From Globodera rostochiensis (lineage: Eukaryota; Nematoda; Chromadorea; Rhabditida; Heteroderidae), in assembly GCA_018350325.1 (NCBI GenBank), contig JAEVLN010000001.1:4679254-4743253 (forward strand): a stretch of DNA of 64,000 nucleotides. Reading direction: 5' to 3'. A model generated the notes under the pieces. That model was not told where the DNA came from. It made no database searches and worked only from the letters and a program-made list of their open reading frames with translations. Below are positions 1 to 12,497 of the stretch, piece by piece. Position numbers and translations under genes: made by a program. Each line of letters opens with the position of its first letter. The first letter of the stretch is position 1.

Positions 1-1576
1 ATAGACTCGCCGGTGATCAACGACTCGTCAGCCGATGACTTCCCCTCGACGACAATTCCATCCACGGGAATTTTCTCACCCGCCATAACTTTGAGTAAAT
101 CGCCCCTCTGCACCAGCTCCGTGTCTATTCCACGCTCGGAAATGATGTGCCCGCTTTTCTCATCTCGAGTGATCAGAATGGCAACTTTGGCCTGCATAGA
201 CATAAGTTTGCTCAACGCTTCGGAAGTTTTGCCCTAAAAATCACCGTTAATGAATTAAAAAACCGCAAAAATCACGGAATGCGTTAAGACCTTTGCTTTG
301 TTTTCCAACCATCGGCCTAACGAAATGAATACAAAAAGCATTGGAGGAACGTCAAAAAATGTCATCGGACTGGATGGCCAATCCAGCAAAATTGCGGCAA
401 CGATGATGAAAACAGAGTAAACATAAGCAATCGAAGTGGCCAACGTCACCAACACATCCCTAAAAAAATTTCATATTAACTGATATTTTAAATGAATAAG
501 TTTAAATCGCAGGACATATTAGCCGTCTTGTGCTTGAGAGCCTTCCAACTTTGCGCGTAAAAATTGCGGCCTCCAAACACCTAAACATTTATCAGTAATT
601 GATTAATTAATATGCATTAAATGAAGCTATGCAACATTACTCACTTGAACGGGTGTCGCCAGGACAAACAGTATAAGGTTGTCCAAAGAAAGTGCCGAAA
701 CAAAAATGTGAACTTGCTCATCGTGGTTCATCGGAGTTTTGAGGATCCAATGATAGTATATCATTATCGCCATCACGGGTATTCCGAAAATCAGCGAAAT
801 GAGAAAAGAGGTTCGCCATCGCACAATGTCATCCTCGTGTCCCAAGCGTTTCACTCGATTGTCGTGCGAGGCCAACTCGGCACTGTAGCCGAGAGACTGG
901 AAGAACAAAAATGATAAAATGCGTTTCGTTATTAAAAATCTGGCCTTCTTAATTCAGTTTTACAATCAATCACTGTACCCAACCTGTATACGGTCAATTA
1001 TGTCGCGGAGACCAATGAGTGCGGAGGAGTATTCGACGGTGGCCACTGAGGTGTGCAGCGACACTGCGCAAGATTCGACCCCACGCAAAGCCAAGGCATG
1101 CGATTCTATCCTTCGGACACACGAAGAGCAACTCATCCCGCCAATCAAAAGAAGGAAAAGCTTCAAATGGCAAATGAAAGGGACTTACGAGGAGGTTGAC
1201 CTTCTCGTTGTTATTGGCACTATCATCGAGCACATGACAGGGAAAACCGAGATCGTCGATGGCCTGGGCAATTTCCGTAGCTGTTATGACGCTGTCGTCA
1301 TACACGACATTAGCCTTGAGGAACATCAGCACGACACTAATAGAATGCACACCTTAGAAATAAATCATTCTTTACTAATTAATTATAATACGATTCAAGT
1401 GGCATTTTATTTTCCAGAACTCAAAACCCACCCGGCAAGACTCCGATTTGCTTCTCAACCGTTGCTACACATGAAGAACAGGTCATTCCGTCCACAGACA
1501 ATGTGCACTTCTTGAAGGGAGTCTCATCTTTACCGACATGCTTCCCCCCACCCGTGACAGCAGTCGAGCTCATCAT
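1..1576 (-). CDS. cua-1: Copper-transporting P1B-type ATPase (ATP7/CUA-1 family), 5' part, truncated by window start
   Basis: Pumps Cu(I) across Golgi or plasma membranes at the cost of ATP. Exons read leftward from ATG 1576. The first two carry metal-binding domain 1 (GMTCSSC) and its C-terminal half to about 1190. The next exon (about 1150-985) carries a second domain (GMSCSSC). An exon at about 905-655 has the first membrane segments ([19 protein letters not shown]). A small exon at about 580-515 encodes a [22 protein letters not shown] segment. The exon at about 460-300 has [20 protein letters not shown], and the exon from about 234 has the actuator domain ending in DESLITGES at the window edge. 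The TGE dephosphorylation motif is therefore present; the CPC, DKTG and ATP-binding parts lie outside. Two HMA domains are visible. The start is the double Met directly after an AATTGCAG acceptor-like site, possibly a trans-splice site. Family assignment is firm; exact exon ends are inferred. Confidence 0.9.
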
Positions 1577-2302
1577 CTGCAATTGTATTCGAAATACCAA
1601 TAAAATTAAAGTGTAAGTGTATATATGTAAGAAGGACTCCAATGTAAGGACTTCATTTCAGAGCCGAAGATTTTTGCAAATATAATTGGCAAAAAAACGC
1701 TACTATATGTAGATATGTAAATAATTATGCAAGTTGTATGGACTGGTGACTATTTGAGAAATATTTAAAAGAACATTCAATTTGAATTTGGCCAATGTTG
1801 CACGAGATTTCGGAGTGAGGAGAAGACAAGGATTAAGACTTCACAGGAGGCACTAACATTTAAAAAATTGATCTTTATAACAAGGGCAAATTTGGAATGG
1901 AAATACAATTTTCATTGAAGTCAATCATAGGTTACCTAATTGTGCTGATAAAATTGTAAAAAAAAATGATTGGTGATGGATTACTTTTCCTTTCTTCCAA
2001 TTTTGATTCCGTCAATTAAATGGGTGCGTGCTTGCACCCACCCATTTAGCAATAAAAGAAATATACACAACAGAAAAAATTTAAACATTTGATGCGTTGC
2101 GATGTTTGTGTTGTTACAATTAAAAGAGAACGTTAGGATCAAAAATGTCGTCTAACAGCCGTAGCCAGGCTTGAAAGAGGAAAGGAATAACCTAAGCGAT
2201 TTTGAAGATTTATAAAAAACTGAAGAAAAAATTGTGCAACTCACTCCCTTCCTTTAACAATTCCTGGCTATAGCCGTCACAATATAAGTAGCAGCAAAAC
2301 AG
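1577..2302. other. AT-rich intergenic stretch
   Basis: No coding potential seen. It separates the ATPase start (minus) from the 3' end of the next minus-strand gene and so should contain the ATPase promoter. The only structure noticed is a weak inverted-repeat element at 2156-2280. Confidence 0.5.
2156..2280. repeat. Possible MITE fragment with GCCGTAGCCAGG-like inverted ends
   Basis: The left end reads CAGCCGTAGCCAGG and the right end, reverse-complemented, reads GACGGCTATAGCCAGG. The ends resemble each other and the GCCCGTAGCC termini of the element at 2785-3253. No clean target-site duplication was found, so this may be a decayed relative. Confidence 0.3.
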
Positions 2303-3997
2303 CTACAAGTTCACGTCATTAGATTTCGCTCGCTTCAGCTGTATTTCCAATAGTTCTGCCTTGGCTCGTTCCTGACGAAGTTTGGCTTCCTCCTGGGCCA
2401 ATTTGTACGTCTCTTGCTTCATCAGTATTTCTTCCTTTCTGAGTTGCATCATAACAAGCCTTAATTTCGCCTCAGCGACTTCGTCCTCCGTCGATTTTAC
2501 TGATGCCGATGAACAAGAATGAGGACGCTTTCTGTCGGAGTTTGAGCTAAGCACTGGTTGGAAAATTGAGGGCTGTGCAGTAGCAGCTTCGATGTAGTCA
2601 GATGCCTTAATTAGCGCGGAAGACGAAATTATGGACTGCAGTAAATCTTCTCCACAAGGAGGTTTGGTTGCTGCAACATCTAAAAAAAATTACGAAGTTT
2701 ACATTTAGGGGCCAAATACATCGTACGTACTTATACACTTCCCCTCTTCGACCAAAGGCGTCAGGGCATACAATTTGTAATTTTCAGGCCCGTAGCCAGA
2801 TTTCGGGGGAGGGGGGGGAGTTTTTAGGAGTGTTTTTCCTTTTTATTGCATTTTTGTTAAACAATTTTTCCACAAAATGCGGTTTTTAGGGGGGTTTGTA
2901 TTCCGTTTTGACTCCATTTTTGTTAAAATTTTCAAAATGCAATTTTTTTTTGCGAATTTTGCTTTACTGTTGGTGGGGGGGGGGGGGGGGGTTGGCGCGC
3001 CGATAGGCGTCGCCGAGAAAATTTTGAATTTCTGACGAGTGTTAGGAGATTTTCAAATAAAATTAAAAAATCAGCCCTTTTTGAAGTTTTTTTAGGGATG
3101 GGAAGTGTCGGAGGTGCCGATAGGCGCCGCCGGGAAAATTTTTGATTACGAATATTGCAAAACAAAAGGGTCCCCCATATGGTTTTTTTCTCAATTTCAT
3201 TTGGGGGGGGGGGGCATGCCCCCTCTACCCCCCCCCCCCCGGCTACGGGCCTGGTAATTTTGTTCAATTTTCTGTCAGAGAATGAGTCAACTTCAATCCC
3301 CAAAAATTAACGTTATGAATTCCATTGTTGGAAACAGTATAAAAATCAGATTCTTTTACCTTTCAATTTTGCGTTTGGTCCAGTGCAGTCCAAAAAATGT
3401 TTCGTCTCCATTGGAAATCCCGCCGATTGTGCCGAATCCCAAGACAGTTGGCGACTAGTGGCGGTTGATCCTGCAGCAATGGCCTTGCTCAACATTGAAT
3501 TCAGTTGTTGCTGATCATCCGCCTTTGATGTTCGCGACATTGTGAAAAGGGATGAGTCCGGCGCCTCGATGTGTTGCTCATCATTTGACAAGTTATTCAC
3601 GTAAATGTTGGAATCGCTATTTAAATTGTCGTACATGAACACCTCATTCCCCATTATTTCGAAGACAAGTTTGTCGACCTGTACAAAAGCAGGTATATTT
3701 TGATAAAATCACACGCACCTCATTGTAATGGATAATTTCGACGCCTGCTTTCTGATTATGTCCGTATTTTGCAATTGCAGAACGTCGCAAATATTGCCAA
3801 TCATGATTTCGCACATCACGCCACGACTTCCGCTCAAAGTTGGTAAAGCCTTGTTCAATCATCTCAGTCCGCACTGCCTCCCAAGCATCCTCCTTTTCCT
3901 TCATCGCTTGTGGTTTGATAAGATTTTCACTTGGCCCAAAGAGAATTTCCTTCTTCTCAAGAATGGCTTTTGCCAAGACATATGTTTTTTGGCGCAT
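2303..3997 (-). CDS. Myb/SANT-like (zeste-type) DNA-binding protein with C-terminal coiled coil
   Basis: Three exons. About 3997-3722 encodes a Myb/SANT-like helical domain (AKAILEKKEILFG, EDAWEAVRTEMIEQG, WRDVRNHDWQYLRRSAIAKY) of the type found in zeste-like regulators and in domesticated transposon proteins. About 3679-3358 is a Ser/Gln-rich linker. About 2682-2303 encodes a charged coiled coil (EEILMKQETYKLAQEEAKLR) ending AKSNDVNL. The predicted protein is about 320 residues and probably binds DNA in the nucleus as an oligomer. The 0.67-kb second intron contains an intact hAT-type MITE. No target or pathway can be named. MADF-domain proteins are the main alternative family. Confidence 0.7.
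2785..3253. mobile_element. Non-autonomous hAT-type MITE in an intron
   Basis: Perfect 13-bp terminal inverted repeats, CAGGCCCGTAGCC at 2785-2797 and its complement at 3241-3253. They are flanked by an exact 8-bp target-site duplication, GTAATTTT, at 2777-2784 and 3254-3261. CAG-initial termini and 8-bp duplications are typical of hAT transposons. Length is 469 bp with no transposase. G runs lie just inside both ends. Two internal copies of a GCCGATAGGCG(T/C)CGCCG motif lie about 118 bp apart (near 3000 and 3118). It sits wholly inside an intron of the Myb/SANT-like gene. A partial relative may lie near 36320-36413. Confidence 0.85.
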
Positions 3998-4533
3998 TTT
4001 ATATAGGTATATTAAATAGCCTGTAGACTAGATTTGCTTAACAAACAAATGAGCAAAATAAAAGCATTTATGGCGATAATGCCATTAATAACAATTGAAT
4101 ATGGGTTATTAAGAAAACAAAGGGAATTGGTAAAATGGAATTGACATAGCTGTCACACATAATCTGACAACCGCTTGAACGCTATTGTGGGCTTTTCATT
4201 GCGTTTCCCTATCTATGACTTTACGTAAATGATAGAATTGCCTAAATAATGATCTAAACCTATACATACATACATACAGTCATGTGCAAAAGTATCGGAA
4301 CAGATTGATATAAATGGGAAATTGGCTTTTCTCACATTTTTTTCTCAAAAAAATTTGGGAGGGGGGGGAGGGGCTGCGGTTTTTTTCGATCTTAAACCTA
4401 ATAAATTTGATAACAAAAATGGTTTTAAATGGCCTAAAAATATGATACAAACGGAGTAATATTGTACCACATGCCCTGTTTTAATGTTTTAATTAGTCAT
4501 GATCTACTCATTTAAGGATTGCTCAACAGCAAA
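3998..4533. other. Divergent intergenic region
   Basis: Lies between the minus-strand Myb/SANT-like gene and the plus-strand EF-G gene, so it should hold both promoters. AT-rich, with a TACATACATACATA microsatellite, a G run near 4360, and a Tc1/mariner-like end at 4277. No coding exon seen. Confidence 0.5.
4277..4298 (+). repeat. Tc1/mariner-like terminal inverted repeat, solitary
   Basis: CAGTCATGTGCAAAAGTATC follows a TA dinucleotide and resembles the outer end of many Tc1/mariner elements. No matching opposite end or transposase was found, so it would be a remnant or solo end. Confidence 0.3.
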
Positions 4534-7500
4534 ATGTTTAACGGCATGATTTCAATTAATAGATTGACGAAAGGCCGTATACAGTGCATCTTACCGATCT
4601 CAAAATATCGCCATTTCTCATCAGAGAGTATTTTAAAACCAGATCTGTTATCGTTTGCCAGTCTTTTACCTGCAGAAGTACATTATTATATTTTTGAATT
4701 TAATTTTAATTTTTTGAATAAATTTCAGAAAATTCGGAATATTGGTCGGAGCTGTTTACAATAAATGGTAAATTAAATAATATTTTTAGGAATATCTGCA
4801 CATATTGATTCGGGAAAGACGACGGTGACCGAAAGGATTCTCTATTATGCCGGTAAAATTGATGCTATGCATGAAGTCAAGGGCAAGGACCGGGTCGGAG
4901 CAACAATGGACTTCATGGAGTTGGAGAGACAGCGGGGAATTACCATCCAAGCGGCGGCCACTTATGTGGATTGGCACGGCACTAACATAAACATAATTGA
5001 CACGCCCGGTTTTTCCTTTTATTAAAGTTTTATAGCAAATGATGCCGATTTAGGCCATGTTGACTTTACCGTGGAGGTCGAACGGGCACTGCGCGTTTTA
5101 GACGGGGCCGTGCTGGTGCTGTGCGGAGTTGGCGGAATACAGAGCCAAACTTTTACAGTCAACCGCCAATTGGGTCGGTACAATGTTCCGTTCATCAGTT
5201 TTGTCAACAAATTGGACCGAATGGGTGCGAGTCCGCAGAAAGCTTTGAGTGGGTTGCGCCGAAAGCTTGGTCATAACGCTGCCTTTATTCAGATGCCAAT
5301 TGGTTGGTTTTTTGTCCACTTTAAAATGTTTTTCACTTTTCGCCAATTTAGGGATGGAATCTCAATTCGAGGGTATCATTGACCTGGTAGAAGAGTTAGC
5401 ATTTTTTAACGAAAACGAGGATGGGTCCATCCTTAGAAGAGAAGAAATTCCGCGAGAATACCGGGAAGAAGCCAAGCTTCTCCGTCAAGAACTTCTTGGT
5501 GAGGCTTTCGATTTTTCATCCAGTTTTTAGATTCTCAGAGCGGTGGTACATTTAACTCTTACGTTTACGAAAACAAAATTTGTTGTATTTTGGTAATTTA
5601 CAGAGAACCTCGCAAACTGTGATGACATTATTGCCGAGAGTTATCTGAACGATGTGACTCCGTCTGTGGATGAAATTAAAAATGCCATTCGAAGGGCAAC
5701 GATTAAACGCTCATTTGTCCCTGTTCTCGTGGGCAGTGCATTGAAGAACAAAGGCGTCCAACAGATGCTTGGTGTGTTTTGCATGCTACTTTTAGGCTCG
5801 GCGGGTTTTTAGGTCCGAATAGCGTCATTAAAACGACAAATTTCCGATTAAAATGCATAACTCGCCAAACAAGTTGTAGAAAAATTTGTAAATGCATAAA
5901 AATGGCATCCCCCCTGGTGATTGGACTTAAATGGAATGGTCCATGATTGAACTTTCTCTCTTATAGATGCGGTGGTGCATTATTTGCCAAACCCTTCTGA
6001 AGTTGTCAATTTTGCAAATCTATACGAGTAAGTGAAACTGCTTGAGTTAGGGAGGGTTACGAATGATTTTGTGCTTTAGCAAATTGGACAATGCAAAACG
6101 CATAACGATGGACCCGTTAAGAACGTCCAATCCCGAAATGCAAAAGCCTTTTATCGGACTTGCATTCAAATTGGAGGTTGGAAACGTATGAAAAATTGTT
6201 GCATTTACTAATTTAAGGCCGGAAATTACGGGCAATTGACTTTTTTTCGAATCTACCAAGGGCGCATAAGCAAAGGTGACACAATTTATGCGACTCGCGA
6301 CGGACGCAAAGTTTGTAGCACTCGACAGAAGCCCATAATTAAATCTAACTGAAAAAACCACTATGGTTTATATTTTTATATTCAATATTCCGTTGGAGGT
6401 TGAGAGGGAATTCTATGCTTTTCGATTCACTGAACTTTCAGGTTAGAGTTCAGCGACTCGTCCGAATGCACGCAAATACAATGGAGGAGGTTGACGTTGC
6501 TTACGCTGGAGACATTTGCGCGACCTTTGGCCTTGACTGTTTCAGCGGAGAGACCTTTTGTTCGGATGAGCAGTTGAGAATTCATTGTGTGAGTGTCAGT
6601 CAGTTCCTTTTTTTCTTATTTTTGATGTGCAGGAATCAATGCACATTCCCGAACCTGTCATTTCGATGTCCGTAAAACCAGCTGGGAAAAAAGACGCGGA
6701 AAATTTCCTAAAAGTAAGCATATTTATTTATTTAACAATGTTTGAAATGAATTTAGGCGCTGAGGAGATTTGCAAAAGAGGACCCGACTTTCAAGGTCGT
6801 TTACAACAAAGAACACAAAGAAACGGTGGTGAGCGGAATGGGCGAGTTGCATTTGGTTCGTTGCTTCTATTTAATTAAAATAAAATGATTTAGAACATTT
6901 GCTAAATAGCGATTTTAACAATAAGGCAGGCAATAGTGGTATAGTGTGTGAACATTGCTTTTGAATTATTTTTAAATCCAAAAAAAAATTGCAGGAAATT
7001 TATGCACAGCGAATGGCAAGCGAATACAATTGTCCGGTTGAACTTGGAAGACCTACCGTTTCATATCGGGAGACTGTGCATTCCCCGTATAGGTTCTCAT
7101 CCCCTCTATAATAATTCCGAAGAGGGGGGGGGGATTTGGAGGAGTTCAGCATAATTTGAATTTAAATCAAATCAACATCACTGGTTAATTGTCTTTCTTG
7201 CCTAAAGATTCAACTTCCGCCATAAGAAACAGACTGGAGGCCGAGGACAATTTGGCGAAATCGAAGGAGTGATCAGTCAATTGCCTCCCGAAAAGAATAC
7301 GCTCGTCGAATTCACTGATAATTGTGTGGGAGATGGAATTCCGAAAAAACTAATGCCGGCTCTGAAGAAGGTCGGAGTTTTTATGATTTTTGTTGACAAT
7401 GAGTCGGAAATCTCGCATTTTAGGGGTTATTGGACATTGTCTGTGAAGGTCCGCTTATAAAAGCTCCGGTTTGCGGGATAAATGTCATTGTCTGCGGTTG

Positions 7501-8202
7501 GGTTTGATTTAAAATACTAACAATACCCTTTTTATTATTTAGACGGAAAAACTCACCTTGTCGATTCTACGGACATCGCGATGCAAGCGACTATGGTAAG
7601 CGGCTAACAGTTTCTATTTTGTGGTGATCCGATTGTGTTGAAAAAGTATTTTTTTCATAGTTGAATCAAAATTTCATAAATATGTGTTTTAAATAAACGG
7701 AATTTGCTCTCTGTTTATGTGTGTTTTATTGTTTTCATTCAGAAAAATATGGTTCGCGAAGCTTTCGACCGAGGTGACTGGATGCTGCTGGAGCCGATCA
7801 TGAAAGTCTCTTGCACTGTGCCGAAAAATTTTCATGTTTGTCTGTTTTTTAAACCATTTAATGCTTTTTAAATAAAGGAAAGGGTGGCGGGCACTCTCGT
7901 CCAAAGGAACGCTATTATGACAGGAACAACTCAAAGCGACGAATTTGTTACGTTCGAATGTGAAGTAAGCGCCTTTTACGTTGAATTCGAAGATTTTTTT
8001 AAAATTTAAGGCCCCGTTGAATGATATGTTTGGCTACAGCACGGAATTGAGGACAGAAACCCAAGGGAAGGGCGAATTCACCATGGAATACAGTCGTTAT
8101 TCTCCGGTGCCCGAAGCTACCCAGGAAAGGATAATTTACAATTGGAAAGTGGAAACTGGACTTATAGAGCCGGAAAAAGAGAAGAGGGAGAGGAAAAGAT
8201 AG
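4534..8202 (+). CDS. gfm-1: Mitochondrial elongation factor G 1 (mEF-G1/GFM1)
   Basis: GTPase that translocates the ribosome during mitochondrial protein synthesis. Exon 1 (4534-4677) gives a basic, Ser-rich presequence consistent with mitochondrial import. After a 52-nt intron comes KIRNIG, then [11 protein letters not shown] (G1) from 4790, RGITIQ (G2), IDTPG/HVDF (G3, split by an intron near 5010-5052) and NKLDRMG (G4). Domain II and later parts follow: [29 protein letters not shown], then [13 protein letters not shown] and the C-terminal KEKRERKR before TAG at 8202. About 15 small exons stay in phase, and every G motif looks intact. The ATG at 4534 is chosen; 4546 is an alternative. The next gene starts 209 bp downstream on the same strand, an operon-like distance. 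Confidence 0.93.
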
Positions 8203-8363
8203 ACAGACGGTCAATAGATTGAACCCAAATAGAGTCAACCACTGTTTTTTGTTGTCATTTTGCCCTCTTTTATTTTAAATTGCGTATTTAATCATTCCAA
8301 CGTTTTCTCGGTTTTTATCCGTTACATTTTGATGCATTCAAAATCGGGGAAACGGTTTAACGG

Positions 8364-8371
8364 TATTTCAG
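8364..8371 (+). promoter_or_regulatory. Candidate trans-splice acceptor before the DCAF7 gene
   Basis: TATTTCAG ends 40 bp before the DCAF7 start and 169 bp after the EF-G stop. This is a nematode-consensus acceptor with no upstream donor needed, as expected for a downstream operon gene. Inferred from sequence only. Confidence 0.4.
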
Positions 8372-8410
8372 CGAGAATTTGGTTTGGTTGTTTGATTCCA
8401 AAGAGGTTGA

Positions 8411-10278
8411 ATGAGTACGTTTTCGACGTATCAGCCACAGTTGTCGATGTTTGGGGATGTTCCAATGTTCGCGACCGCAAACAGTTCCATTGTCGGCACC
8501 AGCAACGCAACGGCATCGACAACCGCCTCTGAGTCGACTTCGGTGCTGCAACTTCACGGACGACAGCAGCCGAGCGCAGCACTGTTGCAGCAACAGCTTC
8601 GAATGCGCAAAGAGATCTACCGCTACACGTGTGATGAACTTTTATTCGCCGCAGCATGGTCCAACAAATTATACCCGGACAAGCGCTTTCGACTTGTGGT
8701 CGGCACTCTGTTGGATGAAGAGGGAACCAGAAGCAACAAGGCACGTTTGATGAGAAAGATGTCCCGGATGACTCCGTTTCTGAAGGTGTATATCATCGAA
8801 CTGGACGAGAGTGCGGGCGAACTTGTCAGGAAGGCTAGCATTGTACATGGGTATCCCTGCTCCGCTACCCAATTCATTCCCAACACGGTAATCTTTTAAT
8901 ATTTGTGTTGCAGAAAATGAGCTTATTAAAGTTTAAGAATTGTGGATTCTGTTGAATGAGAATCAGAAACAATATGGGCAACATAATCATTGTCTTGCTG
9001 ACTTTCAGGACGTTTCTCAGCCAGAATTGTTTGCCACGACCTCGACTTGTCTGCGCATATTCCGATATCATCCCGCAATCGCTTCCATTTCTCAAGAATG
9101 CGAGCTGAGTTCGGTACGAATTTTCGAACCACCGTTACTATGTTTTTGTGGGACAAATTAAGACTTTTCATTTGGTGGGATTGGATTTTTTTTGCTAAAA
9201 ATAAAGACCCTGAAGACAAAATCGAGTGCTTATTCGTCACCACTCACAAATCTCGACTGGAACGAAGTGGACTCCACTCTGGTTGCAACTTGCAGTATTG
9301 ACACAACATGCACTGTTTGGAACATTGAGGTAAAAAAAGGGTTTTATTTTTAAATTCCATTTTCTATAAATTATTCCCTCGCTCTCGCCATTTAGACGAG
9401 TCAGCCGGTAGGACAGGCGCCGACGGTCAAAGGAATGCAAAAGACTCAGCTTATTGCACACGAGAAGCCCGTGCATGACATTGCGTTCACTCGACTGGAC
9501 AACGGGAGGGATCAATTCGCTACCGCCGGTTGGCTTTCCCAATTTGTTTTTCACTGTGCTAAGTTTTCAGGTGCTGATGGGAGCATTCGGCTTTTCGGTT
9601 TCGCTCCAATCTCTTCAAAACTCTAATTTCTTTCTTTACTGATCTGCGCACACTCCAACATTCAACAATTTTGTACGAAGACTCCGAAAGGCGAATGTTG
9701 AATCACCTCGCTTGGAATAAACGCGACCCGACCAAATTGGCAACTGTGGCACACGATTCCAACGAGGTCAGCTGAAGAATACGAAAAGACTCTCTCCGAA
9801 GGCTTCAAAAAAATACTTTCCCTTATAATAATTAGTTCAGGTTGTTATCCTTGACGTTCGAATTCCGTGCAGACCAATGGCCCGGTTCGGAAATCACCGC
9901 GGGGCAATAAATGGTAAAAACTGTTGCGTTTGCATGAATATAATATATTTCACATTATAAACACCGAATAGGAATAACATGGGCTCCCCACTCCACCGTG
10001 CATCTGTGCACTGCTGGTATTTGCCGATAGCAAATATTAATTAAATTAATAATTAATCTCACAGGCAGCGACAGACAAGCACTGATTTGGCAGATGAACC
10101 ATTTCAACCGCGAGGAGCCGATTTTGGCGTATACTGCCGAGTCGGAGGTCCGACAATTATTGTCAGGCTAACAAACAATAAGCTTTCCTTTAAGATTTGC
10201 CAGATACATTGGTCCAGCAACTTCCACCAATGGATTTCCATCTGCTTTGGGAACAGCTTGGAGATTCTGAGAGTATAG
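8411..10278 (+). CDS. swan-1: WD40-repeat protein, DCAF7/WDR68 (SWAN) orthologue
   Basis: Seven-bladed WD40 scaffold of the DCAF7/AN11 family, known to bind DYRK/HIPK kinases and to act as a CUL4-DDB1 adaptor; the C. elegans members are SWAN-1 and SWAN-2. A Ser/Thr/Gln-rich N-terminal extension of about 60 residues (not expected in vertebrate DCAF7) precedes RKEIYRYTCDELLFAAAWSN and PDKRFRLVVGTL. Later exons carry WNEVDSTLVATCSIDTTCT, KTQLIAHEKPVHDIAFTRLD, LNHLAWNKRDPTKLATVAHD, VVILDVRIPCRPMARFGNHR, ITWAPHSTVHLCTAG, QALIWQMNHFNREEPILAY and the family-typical end FHQWISICFGNSLEILRV-stop. Start ATG 8411. Probably co-transcribed with mEF-G. Whether it matches SWAN-1 or SWAN-2 more closely is not resolved. 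Confidence 0.9.
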
Positions 10279-11883
10279 ATACTGTACAGAGATTTTAGAT
10301 TAGATTAAACGACAATATTATTATGTGTATCACCGCGGCATAATCCGTACTTTACTATTAAACTACAAAAAAAAACACTTATTCCCGAATGGCTTATTTT
10401 TTTATCAGAATGATTTTTTCCAATTTCTTGTTTTCGTCCAACATTTTGTGCGCACTCCCATCCCGGCAAGTCCCGTCTCGCCATTCCCTTCCCGTCCTAG
10501 GGACACTCCCGTCCCGGCAAGTCCCGTCGTCATTCCCTTCCCGTCCTAGGGGCACTCCCATCCCGGCAAGTCCCGTCGCCATTCCCTTCCCGTCCGCCAC
10601 TCCCGTTAAGTCCCGTCCCAGGGCCTCTCCCCGGAATTCCCTTACCGTCCTAGGGGCAGTCCCGTCCCGCCATCCCGGTCCCAGGGCCACTCCCCTCCCC
10701 GAAAATCCCGTCCCGCCATTCCGGTCCATGTTTGCTCACGGTAGTCTAAAAAAATGTCCATTTTCCAGCCCCCCCTCCATCCGTTACTTCCATAAAAGCT
10801 CAGCGAGCAGGGCAAATCGTTCCTGAAATGCGGCACGGTATAACACAACATAAATATGCCAAATTGTTCACGCATGGAACTTTTCTAGTGTAAGAATAGT
10901 TTCAAATATTCGAGATTGCGATGGAGACTCGACTAATGCTTTTGCTTTGGGCTTCCCTTTAACCGCTGCCGTTGATTGGTGGAGTTAGAGGAAGAGAGGC
11001 GTTGGGTTGTTGAAATGCTCAACTGTCTTTCCCATTTCATTATGGCAAATGCAAATCTTCCATACTTTATCTCTCTTTTTACCACCAAAGTTCATTTAAT
11101 ATCCCCCCCCCCCCATATCTCTCCGTTCGCACTTTCTACACAAAGTTACACCATTCGTTCATTCTCATCGAAGTCGACGCCCCCCCCCCATCCTCCGTCC
11201 CCCCTCATTCCCCATTCTCCGACCAACCAACACCCCGGAGGGATATTTAGCGGGGTTGGATGGGTGGGAGAGAAACCGTCGAAGGGCGGGAGGGGGGGGG
11301 GGGGGGAGAAGGGATCGATTGATGCGGCTGAGTGGCCCTGTTCTGCACACTCATACAGAGCCAGTCCGAGTCAGCCCCGCCCAAAGCGCCCATTAGTGGG
11401 TGGGGAGTGGGTGGGGGGGGCGACAGCCAACCAAAGAGTCGACGAGGGAGAAGAAGACAATAGTCGTGATGGACGAGACGACTGAGTGAGCGGGTGCTAC
11501 AGAGGGAGAGGGAGTGAGGGAGGAGAGAATGAATGGTTGGCGAAGACGGCAATGCGATGAATGGATGGGAGGGGGGGGGGGAGGGGGGAGGGGGGGGGGG
11601 GGGGCGGGGGGGGGGGGGGGGGAAGAGGAGGGGGGGGGGGGCGGGGGAGGGTGGGGGGAAGGGGGGGGGACGACGAATGGGTGGGGGGAGGACGATGGAC
11701 CTAACAGCGACAGCAATCGTCCGACCCTCCACGCTCTCTCCGGCAAGCAATGCATCCCTTCTCCTCTCCCATCCTTCCCCCCCCCCCCCAAAAAAAAAGT
11801 TCCACTGGTGAATTTGTTCTCTTATTGATCCTTAAACCCTAAATTAAATAATTAAGTCGTTTTGCTTCATCATTTTAGCCTTA
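10279..11883. other. Intergenic region rich in minisatellite and G/C runs
   Basis: No supported exon between DCAF7 and NF-YA. It holds a CCCGTCCCGGCAAGT-type minisatellite at 10450-10735 and dense C or G runs at 11100-11800, including a nearly pure G tract at about 11567-11680. The 300-500-nt reading frames on both strands here are G/C-run artefacts. Confidence 0.5.
10450..10735. repeat. Degenerate C-rich minisatellite
   Basis: Repeats of a roughly 45-bp unit built from TCCCGGCAAGTCCCGTC and ATTCCCTTCCCGTCCTAGGG blocks, progressively degenerate to the right. Confidence 0.7.
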
Positions 11884-12466
11884 ATGACCACTGTTTCGGA
11901 CTCTAACAATACTCTCCGCGCGCAAAGTCTCTCTCATTCTCGGCAAACTCGGAAAATTGGCTCTTCTGAGAGAGAACACCGACAGAAGGTGGGAGCAATT
12001 GCCAAAATAATTTTTGCATATTATTTTCGGAGTGTTTTTTTCTTTTTAAGTTTGGTTTCTAAAAGAGGGTAAATACTGCAGATTATGAGCCCCCGGGAGG
12101 GGGGGGGGGGAGCTTTGATTAACACAAACAGTTTGGTCGCCTTCTCTCTAAAGCTTTGCCACTTACTATTAGTGCAGCTCCCCGCCAGCTCAGGCATTGC
12201 TTTTGAAGAGTTCAAATCAACACAGCAACAGCAGCACCTCGTGCTGCATTTGCCAGAGGGCGGATTTGCTTCGAGCAGTCAGCAGGTGGGGGGTAATTAG
12301 TGTTAGGCTGGAAGGAGGTGGGGCTTTAAAGCGTCATTGTCTCACAACCATTGGGAAAGATTTATCCGAAAGGGTCAGAAAACAGTAATTCTCGTCCGTT
12401 AAGGTCGTTCACCAGCAGCACGAATTCGCTTCTACCGCGTCTCCTATCGCCCACTGTTACCTCATT

Positions 12467-12497
<31 letters not shown>

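Noticed and set aside
4277..4520. Complete Tc1/mariner element
   Set aside because: Only one end resembles a Tc1-type terminus; the complementary end and transposase are missing.
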